A program made the translations under genes and the position numbers. A stretch of 64,000 nucleotides of DNA from Variovorax sp. DXTD-1 (GTDB lineage: Bacteria; Pseudomonadota; Gammaproteobacteria; Burkholderiales; Burkholderiaceae_C). The notes below the pieces were generated by a model, which saw nothing but the letters and a program-made list of their open reading frames with translations, ran no database searches and was not told where the DNA came from. Shown here one piece after another: positions 17,520 through 29,496 of the stretch (the stretch's first letter is position 1; each line of letters opens with the position of its first letter). The stretch is from contig NZ_RWKH01000005.1 in the NCBI RefSeq assembly GCF_003984625.1, positions 124,001-188,000 on the forward strand, written 5' to 3'.

Positions 17520-17741
17520 CCGACGGGGTACCTTTCTCCGCGAATGTCCCCCGGCCTACGGCCTCCTCCTTTATTTCGCTGCGCAAGGCACCCCATCGAC
17601 GGGCGCGTTATGAGCAGTGGTCGTTGATCGGCCGCACACCAGCAGCGTGCCCCAGTGCACAGGGCATCGGGTGCTCCGCGCAGCGAAATAAAGGAGGAGG
17701 GCGAAGCCCGGGGGACATTCGCGGAGGGGAGTACCCGGTGG
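17520..17741. repeat. Pair of inverted ~75-bp repeats (dispersed repeat unit)
   Basis: The 350-bp gap between the ABC ATPase and hutC contains no convincing gene. Instead, a segment starting near 17520 (with CTCCGCGAATGTCCCCCGG and TCCTCCTTTATTTCGCTGCG) is repeated in inverted orientation at about 17660-17741, with roughly 80 per cent identity. The two arms could form a large hairpin. Its gene-sparse position and style suggest a dispersed intergenic repeat family; it may also end transcription of the ABC operon. Confidence 0.75.
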
Positions 17742-17811
17742 CCTGTGCACACGCCCTGAACAACAGCGCCAAAAACAGCGCCCTGAACAACAGCGTGGTT
17801 GGAGTGCCGAC

Positions 17812-18549
17812 ATGAAGCGCGACCTCCCCTCCCTCGCGCTCTATGCGCAAGTCAAGGATCACATCTCCCGCAAGATCCAGGACGGCACCTGGCCCGCCGG
17901 TCACCGCCTGCCCTCCGAAAGCGAATTGGTCGCACAGTTCGGCATCTCGCGCATGACCGTGAACCGCGCATTGCGCGAGTTGATGGAACAGGGCCGCATC
18001 GTGCGCATGGCCGGTGTCGGCAGCTTCGTGGCCGAGAACAAGCCCCAGTCCACGTTGCTGCAGATCGCCAACATCGCAAGCGAAATCCGCCAGCGAGGCC
18101 ATGACTACCGCTGCGAGATGCTGGCCGTCGAACGCATTGCCGCCTCTCCCGACGTGGCGGCCTGGCTCGACATGCGCGCGGGCACCTCGGTGTTCCACAG
18201 CGTCTGCCTGCACATGGAGAACGACACGCCGGTGCAGCTCGAAGAACGGTACGTCAATCCGCTGGTCGTGCCCGACTACCTCGAGCAAGACTTTGCCGCC
18301 GTTGCGCCCAGCGAATACCTGGTTCGCAATGTGCCTTTCGACCAGATCGAGCACGTCGTCGATGCCGTGCTGCCCACCGCCGAACAGGCAAGCCGGCTCG
18401 CGATGGAACCCACCGACCCCTGCCTGCTGCTCACGCGCCGCACCTGGACGCGCAACACGCCCGTCACCTGGGTGCGCTGCCTGCATCCCGCGTCGCGCTA
18501 CAGCCTGGGCAGCCGCTTCAAAGCCGACGGCAACCCAAGCTTCGGCTGA
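17812..18549 (+). CDS. hutC: Histidine utilization repressor HutC (GntR family)
   Basis: 245 residues. N-terminal GntR winged helix ([43 protein letters not shown]; core [15 protein letters not shown]), then a UTRA ligand-binding domain (about 85-235) with the [11 protein letters not shown] start typical of HutC. Binds urocanate and releases DNA. It lies 59 bp before hutH on the same strand, and three TGTA-N2-TACA-like sites occur in the locus. The UTRA part contains the conserved [19 protein letters not shown] (core ERYVNP). Confidence 0.93.
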   Translation: MKRDLPSLALYAQVKDHISRKIQDGTWPAGHRLPSESELVAQFGISRMTVNRALRELMEQGRIVRMAGVGSFVAENKPQSTLLQIANIASEIRQRGHDYRCEMLAVERIAASPDVAAWLDMRAGTSVFHSVCLHMENDTPVQLEERYVNPLVVPDYLEQDFAAVAPSEYLVRNVPFDQIEHVVDAVLPTAEQASRLAMEPTDPCLLLTRRTWTRNTPVTWVRCLHPASRYSLGSRFKADGNPSFG

Positions 18550-18588
18550 TTTTTCGTCGCGAAAACCGCAGGTCTTCTCTCGCAACCA

Positions 18589-18602
18589 CTTGTATAGACA
18601 GG
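18589..18602. promoter_or_regulatory. Putative HutC operator 3, before hutH
   Basis: CTTGTATAGACAGG six bases before the hutH ATG, sharing TGTATAGACA with the site at 14651. Binding here would block hutH transcription or translation start directly and separates hutC from the catabolic operon. Confidence 0.7.
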
Positions 18603-18607
18603 TTCAT

Positions 18608-20161
18608 ATGCCAACAAACAATCACACCCCCGCCACCCTGACCCTCACGCCCGGCAAGGTGGACCTCGCCATGCTGCGACGCATCCAGGCCGGCGGCGTG
18701 CGGCTGGCGCTTGATCCGTCGGTGCAGGACGGCATGGCGCGCGCCCAAGCGGCGGTGCGGCACATCGTCGAGAACGACCAGGTGGTCTACGGCATCAACA
18801 CCGGTTTCGGCAAGCTCGCGAGCACGCGCATCGGCAACGACCACCTGGCCGACCTGCAGCGCAACCTCGTGCTCTCGCACAGCGTGGGTACCGGCGAGCC
18901 GCTGGCCGCGCCTGTCGTGCGCATGGTGCTGGCCACCAAGGCGGTGAGCCTGGCGCGTGGCCATTCGGGCGTGCGGCCCGCGCTGGTCGATGCGTTGCTG
19001 GCGCTGTTCAATGCAGGCGTCATGCCGCGCATTCCGTGCAAAGGCTCGGTTGGCGCATCGGGCGACCTTGCGCCGCTCGCGCACATGGCCTGCGTGCTGA
19101 TCGGCGAGGGCGAGGCGACGACGGACGACGGTTCCGTGGTCAGCGGTGCCGAGGCCATGCGCCTCGTCGGACTCGAGCCCTTCGTGCTCGGCCCCAAGGA
19201 AGGCCTGGCGCTGCTCAACGGCACGCAGGTGTCGACCGCGCTCGCGCTGGCCGGACTGTTCGGCGCTGAAGACGTGTTCGCCTCGGCGTTGATGTCGGGT
19301 GCGCTCTCGCTCGAGGCCATCCAGGGTTCGATCAAGCCCTTCGATGCGCGCATTCACGCCGCGCGCGGCCAGCCGGGGCAGATTGCGGTGGCGGGCGCGG
19401 TGCGCGCGCTGCTCGAGGGCAGCGAGATCGTGCCGTCGCACGCCGACTGCGGCCGCGTGCAAGACCCATACTCGGTGCGATGCATTCCGCAGGTCATGGG
19501 CGCCTGCCTCGACAACCTCGCGCATGCCGCGCGCGTGCTGGTGATCGAGGCCAATGCCGCATCGGACAACCCGCTGGTCTTTACCGATACCGGCGAAGTG
19601 ATCTCGGGCGGCAACTTCCACGCCGAGCCGGTCGCCTTTGCGGCCGACATCATTGCGCTCGCCATCAGTGAGGTCGGTGCCATTTCCGAGCGGCGCATCG
19701 CTCTCTTGCTCGACACCGGTCTTTCGGGCCTGCCGCCGTTCCTGGTGCGCGACGGCGGGCTCAACTCCGGCTTCATGATTGCGCAGGTCACGGCGGCCGC
19801 GCTGGCTTCCGAGAACAAGTCGCTCGCGCATCCCGCCAGCGTCGACAGCCTGCCCACTTCGGCCAACCAGGAAGACCATGTGTCCATGGCCACCTTCGCG
19901 GCGCGGCGCCTCGGCGACATGGTCAACAACACTGCGGTGGTCGTCGGCATCGAAGCGATGGCCGCAGCGCAAGGCATCGAACTCAAACGGGGGCTCAAGA
20001 GCTCGCTCCTGGTCGAAGCCGAATTCGCCAACATCCGCCAGAAGGTCGCGTTTCTTGAAACCGACCGCTACCTCGCACCCGACATCGAAGCCATGCGCCA
20101 GTGGGCACTGAAGGCTGAGTTGCCCGCCGCGCTTTTGAACATCCTGCCCAGCCACGCCTGA
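18608..20161 (+). CDS. hutH: Histidine ammonia-lyase
   Basis: 517 residues, usual length about 510. First step of histidine degradation: histidine to trans-urocanate and ammonia. The MIO cofactor triad Ala-Ser-Gly lies in [16 protein letters not shown] (A150-S151-G152). Other signatures: [27 protein letters not shown] (as LLNGTQ), and the C-terminal [16 protein letters not shown] start at 18608 because the residues upstream in the same frame overlap hutC and the operator. Followed 24 bp later by hutU. Confidence 0.97.
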   Translation: MPTNNHTPATLTLTPGKVDLAMLRRIQAGGVRLALDPSVQDGMARAQAAVRHIVENDQVVYGINTGFGKLASTRIGNDHLADLQRNLVLSHSVGTGEPLAAPVVRMVLATKAVSLARGHSGVRPALVDALLALFNAGVMPRIPCKGSVGASGDLAPLAHMACVLIGEGEATTDDGSVVSGAEAMRLVGLEPFVLGPKEGLALLNGTQVSTALALAGLFGAEDVFASALMSGALSLEAIQGSIKPFDARIHAARGQPGQIAVAGAVRALLEGSEIVPSHADCGRVQDPYSVRCIPQVMGACLDNLAHAARVLVIEANAASDNPLVFTDTGEVISGGNFHAEPVAFAADIIALAISEVGAISERRIALLLDTGLSGLPPFLVRDGGLNSGFMIAQVTAAALASENKSLAHPASVDSLPTSANQEDHVSMATFAARRLGDMVNNTAVVVGIEAMAAAQGIELKRGLKSSLLVEAEFANIRQKVAFLETDRYLAPDIEAMRQWALKAELPAALLNILPSHA

Positions 20162-20185
20162 ACACCGATCAAGGAGAACCTCGCC

Positions 20186-21904
<1,719 letters not shown>

Positions 21905-21949
21905 CTCGGAGTGAAGCAGTAAGACGAAGGTAGAAAGAAAAAACGCGCC

Positions 21950-21970
21950 GATTCCCACTCAGTGGGAATC
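21950..21970. promoter_or_regulatory. Perfect 10-bp inverted repeat before the IclR gene
   Basis: Arms GATTCCCACT and AGTGGGAATC around one central C, immediately before (6 bp) the first possible start of the IclR regulator. A perfect 21-bp palindrome in this place is most likely the autoregulatory operator of that IclR protein. It may also act as control point between hutHU and the downstream transport and hut genes. Confidence 0.65.
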
Positions 21971-21975
21971 AAGGC

Positions 21976-22776
21976 TTGGACGTGGGAACGGCGGACAAGA
22001 TACTGACGCCGCACCCACTTTTCGACCTCTCGCGACCGCTCCCGATGATGCCGCCCGAAGCTTCTGCCCACAACGACCGAGCCCTGCTGGTGCTGTCGGT
22101 GCTGGCGCAGAGCAAGGCGGCCATGTCGGCCGCGGAGCTGATGCAGGCCACCGGCCTGTCGCAGAGCACGCTGTACCGGCAGATCGCCACGCTGCGGCGC
22201 TGGGGCTTCGTCATGGAGGCCGAAGGTCGCTACTCGCCCGGCCCCGTGAGCGTGCAGCTTGCAACCGGCTTCGACGGCAACTCCGACCTCGTGATGGCGG
22301 CGCGCGCCGACATGCGGGCGCTCGCGCAGCAGAGCCGCGAAAGCGTGGCGCTGATCACGGCGGTGAACGACCGCGTGGTATGCCTCGAGATGATCGACAG
22401 CGAACAGTCGCTGCGCTGTTCGTTCGACCGCGGCCGCAGCGTGCCGGCGCGCGACGGCGCCAGCGCCAAGTGCCTGCTGGCCCACATGCCGACCGACCGG
22501 CGCGATGCATTGCTCGACGCATTCGGCGAAAGCCCGGAGCGCCGCGCACAGCGCGCCGCAGAGCTCGTCGCCATTCGCGAAGCCGGCCATGCCGTGACGC
22601 ATGGCGAGGTCGACGCAGGCGTGTGGGGCGCGAGCGCACCGGTGCTTGCATCGGGCCGGCGCCTGCGCGGCGCGATCACGCTCATGGCCCCGCTCACGCG
22701 CGTCGAGGGCATGGAAGCTGCATTGCTCCACATGACCGTCGTCACGGCGGCGCGCATTTCTCGCGCGCTGCAGTAG
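21976..22776 (+). CDS. IclR-family transcriptional regulator inside the hut locus
   Basis: Up to 266 residues from a TTG at 21976; ATGs at 22045/22048 (MMPPEASAHNDRALLVLS) are alternatives and would leave the whole helix-turn-helix (AAELMQATGLSQSTLYRQIATLRRWGFV; core GLSQSTLYRQIATL) intact. The C-terminal effector domain (about 100-260) has the usual ...CLEMIDSEQ, DGASAKCLLAHM and ITLMAPLTR pattern. Placed between hutU and an amino-acid-binding protein gene on the same strand. It may control uptake genes, responding to a histidine-derived ligand; the ligand is not deducible. Confidence 0.82.
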   Translation: MDVGTADKILTPHPLFDLSRPLPMMPPEASAHNDRALLVLSVLAQSKAAMSAAELMQATGLSQSTLYRQIATLRRWGFVMEAEGRYSPGPVSVQLATGFDGNSDLVMAARADMRALAQQSRESVALITAVNDRVVCLEMIDSEQSLRCSFDRGRSVPARDGASAKCLLAHMPTDRRDALLDAFGESPERRAQRAAELVAIREAGHAVTHGEVDAGVWGASAPVLASGRRLRGAITLMAPLTRVEGMEAALLHMTVVTAARISRALQ

Positions 22777-22833
22777 CCGGTCACGCTGCACGAATTTTTT
22801 TGTTTCTTTCTTTCAACTCACGGAAGCCTTCAC

Positions 22834-23586
22834 ATGAACACCCGCCGCACCCTCATTGCCGCCGCACTCTCCAGCCTTGCCTTCTTCGGCTTTGCCGCCA
22901 CCGCGCAAGCCCAGGGCGAGCCGCTGCGCGTGGCCACCGATGCCACCTTTCCGCCGATGGAGTTCGTCGAGAACGGCAAGCGCACGGGCTTCGACGTGGA
23001 GCTGGTCGAAGCGATCGGCAAGACGCTGGGCCGCAAGATCGAGTGGATCGACATCGACTTCAAGGGCTTGGTGCCGGGCCTCATCTCCAAGCGCTTCGAC
23101 ATGGCCGTGTCGGCCATCTACATCACCGACGAGCGCAAGAAGGTGGTCGACTTCACGGTGCCCTACTACGCGGGCGGCCTGGTGGTGATGGTGAAGGACG
23201 GCAACACCGCCATCAAGACGCCGGCCGACATCAACGGCAAGAAGGTCAGCGTGCAGGTGGGCACCAAGTCGGTCTCCTACACCAAGGAAAAGTATCCGCA
23301 GGTGCAGCTGATGGAAGTCGAGAAGAACCAGGAGATGTTCAACCTGGTGGACATCGGCCGCGCCGATGCGGCCGTGACCGGCAAGCCCGCCGCTTACCAG
23401 TACGTGCGCACGCGCGGCGGCCTGAAGGTGCTGCCCGAGCAGATCACCACCGAGGAATACGGCATGGCCATCCGCAAGGACACGCCGGAGCTCACCAAGG
23501 CTGTGAACGGCGCCATCGAGAAGCTCAAGGCCGATGGCACCTATGCGCAGATCGTCGCCAAGTGGTTCAGCGCCAGCGCCAAGTAA
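22834..23586 (+). CDS. Polar amino acid ABC transporter substrate-binding protein
   Basis: 250 residues. Sec signal peptide (about 1-26, ending AQAQG), then an SBP_bac_3 domain opening with LRVATDATFPPMEFVENGKRTGFDVELVEAIGK (core DATFPPMEFVENG). It resembles HisJ/ArtJ/FliY-type periplasmic binding proteins for polar amino acids. The hut context makes histidine the probable ligand. The permease gene follows after 12 bp, but no ATPase gene follows. Confidence 0.88.
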   Translation: MNTRRTLIAAALSSLAFFGFAATAQAQGEPLRVATDATFPPMEFVENGKRTGFDVELVEAIGKTLGRKIEWIDIDFKGLVPGLISKRFDMAVSAIYITDERKKVVDFTVPYYAGGLVVMVKDGNTAIKTPADINGKKVSVQVGTKSVSYTKEKYPQVQLMEVEKNQEMFNLVDIGRADAAVTGKPAAYQYVRTRGGLKVLPEQITTEEYGMAIRKDTPELTKAVNGAIEKLKADGTYAQIVAKWFSASAK

Positions 23587-23598
23587 TCCGGTCGGCTC

Positions 23599-24267
23599 AT
23601 GGATTTCGATTTCTCGCCGGTCTGGCAAGGCTGGCCCGACCTGCTGCGCGGTGCGCTGGTCACGGTGGAGATCACCGCCTGCGCGCTCGCCCTCGGCTGC
23701 GTGCTGGGCCTCGTGGTCGGCATCGGGCGGCTCAACCCGAAGCGGCGCTGGCTCTACGGCCTATGCACGGCCTACGTGGCGGCGATTCGCGGCACGCCGC
23801 TCCTGGTGCAGCTGTTCATTTTGTTCTTCGGCCTGCCGCACTTCGGCATCCTGCTGCCGGCCTTCCTGTGCGGCGTGCTGGGGCTGGGCGTGTATTCGGG
23901 TGCGTATGTGTCGGAGATCGTGCGCGGTGCCATCCAGTCGATCGACAAGGGCCAGACCCTCGCGGCCCAGTCGCTGGGCATGACGCCTGCCACAGCCATG
24001 CGGGAGATCGTGCTGCCGCAGGCCGTGGTGCGCATGATCCCGCCGCTGGGCAACGAGTTCATCGCGCTCATCAAGAACTCGGCGCTGGTGTCGCTGCTCA
24101 CCATTCACGATGTGATGCATGAAGGGCAGAAGATCATCAGCGTGTCTTACCGTTCGCTGGAGGTGTACCTGGCCATCGCGCTCGTGTATTTCGTGCTCAC
24201 GGGCACGATGACGCTGGTGCTCCGGCACTTCGAGCAGAAGCTGCGGCAAGGCGGGCTGATGCGATGA
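23599..24267 (+). CDS. Polar amino acid ABC transporter permease
   Basis: 222 residues with about five membrane spans, of the HisM/HisQ/GlnP (HEQRo) subfamily: AAIRGTPLLVQLFILFFGLPHFGI (core RGTPLLVQLFILFFGLP) and the EAA-like loop AAQSLGMTPATAMREIVLPQA. Its stop codon overlaps the hutD start (ATGA). The cognate ATPase is not encoded in the locus, so an ATPase from elsewhere (or the NitT/TauT one at 16671, less likely) must serve. Confidence 0.88.
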   Translation: MDFDFSPVWQGWPDLLRGALVTVEITACALALGCVLGLVVGIGRLNPKRRWLYGLCTAYVAAIRGTPLLVQLFILFFGLPHFGILLPAFLCGVLGLGVYSGAYVSEIVRGAIQSIDKGQTLAAQSLGMTPATAMREIVLPQAVVRMIPPLGNEFIALIKNSALVSLLTIHDVMHEGQKIISVSYRSLEVYLAIALVYFVLTGTMTLVLRHFEQKLRQGGLMR

Positions 24268-24833
24268 ACGTGGTCCGCTTCTCCCGCACCGAGCTGCCGG
24301 CCAGGCCCTGGAAAAACGGCGGCGGCACCACGCAGGAAATCGTCAGCTGGCCCGAGGGCGCGGGGCTCGACGACTTCAGCTGGCGCGCGAGCATCGCCAC
24401 CATTGCGGCGCCGGGGCCTTTCTCGGTGTTCGAAGGCGTCGACCGCAGCATCATGCTGCTCGAAGGCGACGGCGTGCGGCTGTTCACGCCGGACGGGCGA
24501 ACGGACCACCGGCTCGACGCACCGCACCGGCCGTTCACTTTCAGCGGCGACGAGCCGATCGATTGCGCGCTGCTCGGCGGTGCGTCGAACGACTTCAACA
24601 TCATGGCGCGCCGGGGCCGGTGGCGCGCCGAAGTGCAGGTGCTTGCCGAGCCCTCGGTGGTGGAGCCCGCGCCGCACGGCGTGCTGCTTGCGCTGCGCGG
24701 CACGTGGCGCCTGAACGGCGAAGCGCGCGCCGAGGGCGAGGGCGTGTACTGGGCCGAAGACGCGCAGGCGTGGCATGCCGTGCCGGAAGACGAAGGCGCG
24801 CGGTTGGCAGCGGTTCGCATCGTGCCGGCGTAA
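24264..24833 (+). CDS. hutD: HutD family protein
   Basis: 189 residues, cupin-like HutD fold: FSRTELPARPWKNGGGTTQEIVSWP (core PWKNGGGTTQEI) is the signature, with DFSWRASIATIAAPGPFS following. In Pseudomonas HutD is thought to limit the pathway by sensing urocanate or formimidoglutamate; its molecular action is not settled. Overlaps the permease gene by four bases, ends 24 bp before hutI. Confidence 0.9.
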   Translation: MNVVRFSRTELPARPWKNGGGTTQEIVSWPEGAGLDDFSWRASIATIAAPGPFSVFEGVDRSIMLLEGDGVRLFTPDGRTDHRLDAPHRPFTFSGDEPIDCALLGGASNDFNIMARRGRWRAEVQVLAEPSVVEPAPHGVLLALRGTWRLNGEARAEGEGVYWAEDAQAWHAVPEDEGARLAAVRIVPA

Positions 24834-24857
24834 GCTCTGGAATACCGAAAGAGACCC

Positions 24858-26108
24858 ATGACATCCGCAACTTCGTTCCCATTGGCCGATGGCCTCTGGA
24901 CCGGCCTTCGCCTGGCGCCCGGTGCTGCTCCGGGCACCGCACCCGAAGCCGCGGCCGATGCCGCCATCGCGGTGGCAGGGGGCACGATTCGTTGGGTAGG
25001 TGCGCGCGAGGCGCTGCCCGCCGAATTTGCCGGCCTTGCACCGCACGACGGCGGCGGCGCACTTGTCACGCCGGGCCTGGTCGATTGCCACACTCACCTG
25101 GTCTACGGCGGCCAGCGCGCCAACGAGTTCGCGATGCGGCTTGCAGGCGCGAGCTACGAAGAAGTGGCCAAGGCGGGCGGCGGCATCGTCTCGTCGGTGC
25201 GCGCCACGCGCGAAGCCGATGAGGACACGCTCTTCGCGCAGGCCGCGCAACGGCTCGAGCAACTGCTGGCCGATGGCGTCTGCGCCATCGAAATCAAGTC
25301 GGGATACGGCCTCTCGCTCGCGCATGAGCGCAAGCAGCTGCGCGTGGCGCGGCGCCTTGGCGAGGCCTACGGCGTGACCGTGCGCACCACCTTTCTCGGC
25401 GCCCATGCGCTGCCGCCGGAATACGCGGGCCGCAGCGGCGACTACATCGATCTTGTCTGCAGCCAGATGCTGCCCGCGCTCGCGGCCGAGGGGCTGGTCG
25501 ATGCGGTGGACGTGTTCTGCGAGCGCATCGCCTTTTCGCTGGCCGAAACCGAGCAGGTCTTCAAGGCCGCGAAAGCACTGGGCCTGCCCGTCAAGCTGCA
25601 TGCCGAGCAGCTCTCGGACATGAGCGGTGCCGCGCTCGCTGCACGCTACGGTGCGCTGTCGTGCGACCACATCGAGCATCTGTCGGCCGAGGGCATCGAG
25701 GCCATGCGCCGGTCGGGCACCGTGGCCGTGCTGCTGCCCGGCGCCTACTACACGCTGCGCGACACGCACCTGCCGCCCATCGAGGCGCTGCGCGCCGCCG
25801 GCGTGCCGATGGCCGTGTCGACCGACCACAACCCCGGCACTTCCCCCGCATTGAGCCTGCTGTTGATGATGAACATGGCGTGCACGCTGTTCCGCCTGAC
25901 CGTGCCTGAGGCGCTGGCCGGCGTTACGGTGCACGCGGCGCGCGCGCTGGGCCTGCAGCACACGCACGGCGCCATCGCCGCAGGCATGCCCGCCAACTTC
26001 GTGCTGTGGAACGTGCGCGAAGCGGCCGAGCTGGCCTACTGGTTCGGCCAGCGCCCGGTGCGCACCGTGGTTCGGCAGGGCCGCATTGCCGTGGGAGCCG
26101 CCGCATGA
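24858..26108 (+). CDS. hutI: Imidazolonepropionase
   Basis: 416 residues, amidohydrolase fold. Third step: hydrolyses 4-imidazolone-5-propanoate to N-formimidoyl-glutamate. Metal motif [45 protein letters not shown] and [13 protein letters not shown] with the metal aspartate. Overlaps hutF by four bases (ATGA). Confidence 0.96.
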   Translation: MTSATSFPLADGLWTGLRLAPGAAPGTAPEAAADAAIAVAGGTIRWVGAREALPAEFAGLAPHDGGGALVTPGLVDCHTHLVYGGQRANEFAMRLAGASYEEVAKAGGGIVSSVRATREADEDTLFAQAAQRLEQLLADGVCAIEIKSGYGLSLAHERKQLRVARRLGEAYGVTVRTTFLGAHALPPEYAGRSGDYIDLVCSQMLPALAAEGLVDAVDVFCERIAFSLAETEQVFKAAKALGLPVKLHAEQLSDMSGAALAARYGALSCDHIEHLSAEGIEAMRRSGTVAVLLPGAYYTLRDTHLPPIEALRAAGVPMAVSTDHNPGTSPALSLLLMMNMACTLFRLTVPEALAGVTVHAARALGLQHTHGAIAAGMPANFVLWNVREAAELAYWFGQRPVRTVVRQGRIAVGAAA

Positions 26109-27490
26109 CGCGCACGCTGTTTGCAGCCGACGCATTGCTGCCCGATGGCTGGGCCAGCAACGTTCTCTTGTCGTGGAACGATGCCGGCCAGCTCACGCAG
26201 GTGCAGGCCGCAGCTCAGCCGGCCGCCGGCGCGCAGGTGGCAAACGGCCCCGTGATTCCCGGCATGCCCAACCTGCACTCGCACGCCTTCCAGCGCGCCT
26301 TCGCGGGCCTCACCGAACACCGCGCCGAGCAGCACGACAGCTTTTGGAGCTGGCGCACGCTGATGTACCGCTTTGTCGCGCGCCTCGGGCCGCAGCACAT
26401 GGAAGCCATTGCCACCTGGCTCTATGCCGAAATGCTCGAAGCCGGCTACACCAGCGTGTGCGAGTTTCAATACGTGCACCACGATGCCGCCGGCCGCCCT
26501 TATGCGGACGACGCAACGCTCAGCCTCGCGCTGCTGCGCGCCGCGCAAAAGGTGGGCATCGGCTTCACGCTGCTGCCGGTGCTCTACCAGACCAGCGGCT
26601 TCGGCGGCCTGCCGCCCAACGACGGGCAGCGCCGTTTCATCCGCTCGACCGATTCGATGCTGCGCCTGCTCGATGCGCTCAAGCCCGTGTGCGATGTACA
26701 GGGCGCCCAGCTGGGCCTTGCGCCGCACTCGCTGCGCGCCGTGCCCCCCGATGCCCTGCGCGAAGCCGTGGCGGGTCTCGAAGCCATCGACTCCGCCGCG
26801 CCGATCCACATCCACATTGCCGAGCAGACCAAGGAAGTCGACGATTGCATGGCCTGGAGCGGCCAACGCCCGGTGGCCTGGCTGCTCGATCACGCGCCGG
26901 TCGATGCGCGCTGGTGCCTGGTGCATGCCACGCACATGGACATGGCCGAATACGAGCGCGGCGCAAAGAGCGGTGCGGTGGCCGGCCTGTGTCCCACCAC
27001 TGAAGCCAACCTCGGCGATGGCATCTTCGACTTTTCGGCTTGGCGCCACCATGGCGGCGCCTGGGGCGTGGGCTCCGACAGCCATGCCACCGTGAACGCG
27101 GCCGAAGAGCTGCTGATGCTCGAGTACAGCCAGCGCCTGGGCAAGCGGCAGCGCAACGTCGGCGCGAGCACGGCGCAGCCGCACGTGGCCACCGCGCTCA
27201 CGCTCGAAGCGGTGCGCGGCGGCGCACAGGCCTCGGGCCGGCCCATCGGCGGGCTGGCGGTGGGGCAGCAAGCCGACTTCGTCGTGCTCGATGCCGCGCA
27301 GCTCGCGCTGCAGGGCTTGCCAGCGCCCGACATGCTGTCGTCGCACGTCTTTGCCAGCCACCGCACTTCCGCCGTCGATACCGTGTGGGTGGCGGGCCGC
27401 ACGCGCGTGGAGGCGGGCCGCCACGCATTGCACAACGAGGCCGCCGCCGCATTCGTCGCCGCGCGCGGCCAGCTTCTTCTGGAAAATTGA
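26105..27490 (+). CDS. hutF: Formimidoylglutamate deiminase
   Basis: 461 residues, amidohydrolase superfamily. Fourth step in the five-enzyme pathway: N-formimidoyl-glutamate plus water to N-formyl-glutamate and ammonia. Zinc ligands in [13 protein letters not shown] (HxH), [14 protein letters not shown] and [16 protein letters not shown]. Presence of HutF rather than formiminoglutamase (the four-step hutG of enterics) defines the pathway variant. ATG at 26105 overlaps the hutI stop. Confidence 0.95.
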   Translation: MTRTLFAADALLPDGWASNVLLSWNDAGQLTQVQAAAQPAAGAQVANGPVIPGMPNLHSHAFQRAFAGLTEHRAEQHDSFWSWRTLMYRFVARLGPQHMEAIATWLYAEMLEAGYTSVCEFQYVHHDAAGRPYADDATLSLALLRAAQKVGIGFTLLPVLYQTSGFGGLPPNDGQRRFIRSTDSMLRLLDALKPVCDVQGAQLGLAPHSLRAVPPDALREAVAGLEAIDSAAPIHIHIAEQTKEVDDCMAWSGQRPVAWLLDHAPVDARWCLVHATHMDMAEYERGAKSGAVAGLCPTTEANLGDGIFDFSAWRHHGGAWGVGSDSHATVNAAEELLMLEYSQRLGKRQRNVGASTAQPHVATALTLEAVRGGAQASGRPIGGLAVGQQADFVVLDAAQLALQGLPAPDMLSSHVFASHRTSAVDTVWVAGRTRVEAGRHALHNEAAAAFVAARGQLLLEN

Positions 27491-27495
27491 GCCCC

Positions 27496-28311
27496 ATGAG
27501 TTTCACCACCACCGAACCCGCATTCCGCTTTCGCCAGGGCACGCGTCCCTTGCTGATCTCCATGCCGCACGTCGGCACCCATGTGCCGCCCGCGCTTGCC
27601 GCCCGCTTCACCGACGAGGCCCGCCACGTGCCCGACACCGACTGGCACCTCGAACGCCTCTACGACTTTGCCGATGAACTCGGCGCCTCGGTGCTCGTTG
27701 CCACGCATTCGCGCTACGTGATCGACCTGAACCGTCCGCCGGACGGCGCCAGCCTCTACCCGGGCCAGAGCGTCACCGGCCTGTGCCCGGTCGACACCTT
27801 CGACGACACGCCGGTCTATGCATCGAGCGACAACCTGCCGGACGACGAAGAAGTCGCCGCGCGGCGCGAAGCGATCTGGCGGCCCTATCACCAGCAGCTG
27901 CAGGCCGAGCTCGACCGCCTGAAGGCCGCGCACAGCACCATCGCGCTGTGGGACGCGCATTCGATCCGCTCCGTGCTGCCGCGCTTCTTCGAAGGCAAGC
28001 TGCCCGACCTGAACCTGGGCACCAGCAAGGGCGCGAGCTGCGACCCGGCGCTGGCCGCCACGCTGCTGGGCATTGCCGAATCGGCCGCGGGCTACACCGG
28101 CGTGCTCAACGGCCGCTTCACCGGCGGCTACATCACACGCCAGTACGGCAACCCCACCGCCGGCGTGCACGCGGTGCAGCTGGAAATGACGCAGTCGAGC
28201 TACATGCAGGAGAAGCTGCCCTTCGACTACCTGCCCGAGGTGGCGGCCGGCGTGCAGCCGCATGTGCGGCGCATGATCGAGGCGGTGCTGGCATTCGTCG
28301 AAAGCCGCTAA
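27496..28311 (+). CDS. hutG: N-formylglutamate deformylase
   Basis: 271 residues of the N-formylglutamate amidohydrolase family: PLLISMPHVGTHVPP and DTDWHLERLYDFADELGAS (core DTDWHLERLYDF) hold the metal ligands; LWDAHSIRS and GGYITRQYG are further signatures. Final step: N-formyl-glutamate to glutamate plus formate. Last gene of the hut run, five bases after hutF. Confidence 0.95.
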   Translation: MSFTTTEPAFRFRQGTRPLLISMPHVGTHVPPALAARFTDEARHVPDTDWHLERLYDFADELGASVLVATHSRYVIDLNRPPDGASLYPGQSVTGLCPVDTFDDTPVYASSDNLPDDEEVAARREAIWRPYHQQLQAELDRLKAAHSTIALWDAHSIRSVLPRFFEGKLPDLNLGTSKGASCDPALAATLLGIAESAAGYTGVLNGRFTGGYITRQYGNPTAGVHAVQLEMTQSSYMQEKLPFDYLPEVAAGVQPHVRRMIEAVLAFVESR

Positions 28312-28359
28312 AGCACTGACGGCCGCCAGGGGCAGCCCCGCTTCCTACAATCGGGGGCT

Positions 28360-29409
28360 ATGAAGCCCCTTGTCTACACCCGCGGCCAGGCACTTGCCGG
28401 CATCCTCGAAAAGCGCATCGCCATCCTCGACGGCGCCATGGGCACGATGATCCAGCGCTTCAAGCTCACCGAGGCGCAGTACCGCGGCGAGCGCTTCAAG
28501 GATTTCGAGCGCGACGTGAAGGGCAACAACGAGCTGCTCTCGCTGACGCGGCCCGACGTGATCTCCGACATCCACGAGGGCTACCTCGCGGCGGGCGCCG
28601 ACCTCATCGAGACCAACACCTTCGGCGCGACCACCATCGCGCAGGAGGACTACAAGATGGCGCACCTGGCGCGCGAGATGAACCTCGAATCGGCCAAGCT
28701 CGCGCGCGCGGCCTGCGACAAGTTCAGCACGCCCGACAAGCCCCGCTTCGTGGCCGGCGCCCTGGGCCCGACGCCCAAGACAGCGAGCATCAGCCCCGAC
28801 GTGAACGACCCGGGCGCGCGCAACGTCGACTTCGAGCAGCTGCGCGCGGCCTACTACGAGCAGACCGAAGCGCTGGTCGAGGGCGGTGCCGACGTGATCC
28901 TGGTCGAGACGATTTTCGACACGCTCAACGCCAAGGCCGCGCTGTTCGCGGTGGACGAGTATTTCGACAACAGCGGCCAGCGCCTGCCGCTGATCATCAG
29001 CGGCACCGTGACCGACGCCTCGGGCCGCATCCTCAGCGGCCAGACCGTGACCGCGTTCTGGCACAGCGTGCGCCATGCGCAGCCGCTGGCCGTCGGGCTC
29101 AACTGCGCGCTGGGCGCGGCGCTGATGCGCCCCTACATCCAGGAACTCGCCAAGGTGGCGGGCGACACCTTCATCAGCTGCTACCCGAACGCCGGCTTGC
29201 CCAACCCGATGAGCGAAACCGGCTTCGACGAGACGCCCGACGTCACCTCGCGGCTGCTGCACGAGTTTGCGGCCGAAGGGCTGGTGAACATCGTCGGCGG
29301 CTGCTGCGGCACCACGCCGGACCACATCGCGGCCATCGGCAAGGCCGTGACGCCGCTGCCCGGACGGCTGTTGAACAACAACGTCGGCTTCTACCGCGAA
29401 GCAGCGTAG
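28360..29409 (+). CDS. metH: Methionine synthase, homocysteine-binding module (first half of split MetH)
   Basis: 349 residues: one betaine-homocysteine methyltransferase-type barrel, corresponding to the N-terminal third of Met[12 protein letters not shown] starts the domain, and zinc cysteines lie in [10 protein letters not shown] and [12 protein letters not shown]. It lacks pterin, cobalamin and reactivation domains, which are encoded separately at 31953-34718. The two proteins must act together to transfer the methyl group from methyl-cobalamin to homocysteine. A split metH is usual in this bacterial group; here three unrelated genes separate the halves. Confidence 0.92.
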   Translation: MKPLVYTRGQALAGILEKRIAILDGAMGTMIQRFKLTEAQYRGERFKDFERDVKGNNELLSLTRPDVISDIHEGYLAAGADLIETNTFGATTIAQEDYKMAHLAREMNLESAKLARAACDKFSTPDKPRFVAGALGPTPKTASISPDVNDPGARNVDFEQLRAAYYEQTEALVEGGADVILVETIFDTLNAKAALFAVDEYFDNSGQRLPLIISGTVTDASGRILSGQTVTAFWHSVRHAQPLAVGLNCALGAALMRPYIQELAKVAGDTFISCYPNAGLPNPMSETGFDETPDVTSRLLHEFAAEGLVNIVGGCCGTTPDHIAAIGKAVTPLPGRLLNNNVGFYREAA

Positions 29410-29496
29410 CCGCGGCTCGCCCGGGGCTTCGCGTCCTCGGCTGATTGACGGCCCCCGTGCCGCCGCCTACGCTGGCTGCGCAAAGGAAGCCTCATC

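Noticed and set aside
29447..29475. Sigma-70 promoter (TTGACG, 17 bases, TACGCT) before the SH3 protein gene
   Set aside because: Plausible but the -10 is poor; not strong enough to list as a feature.
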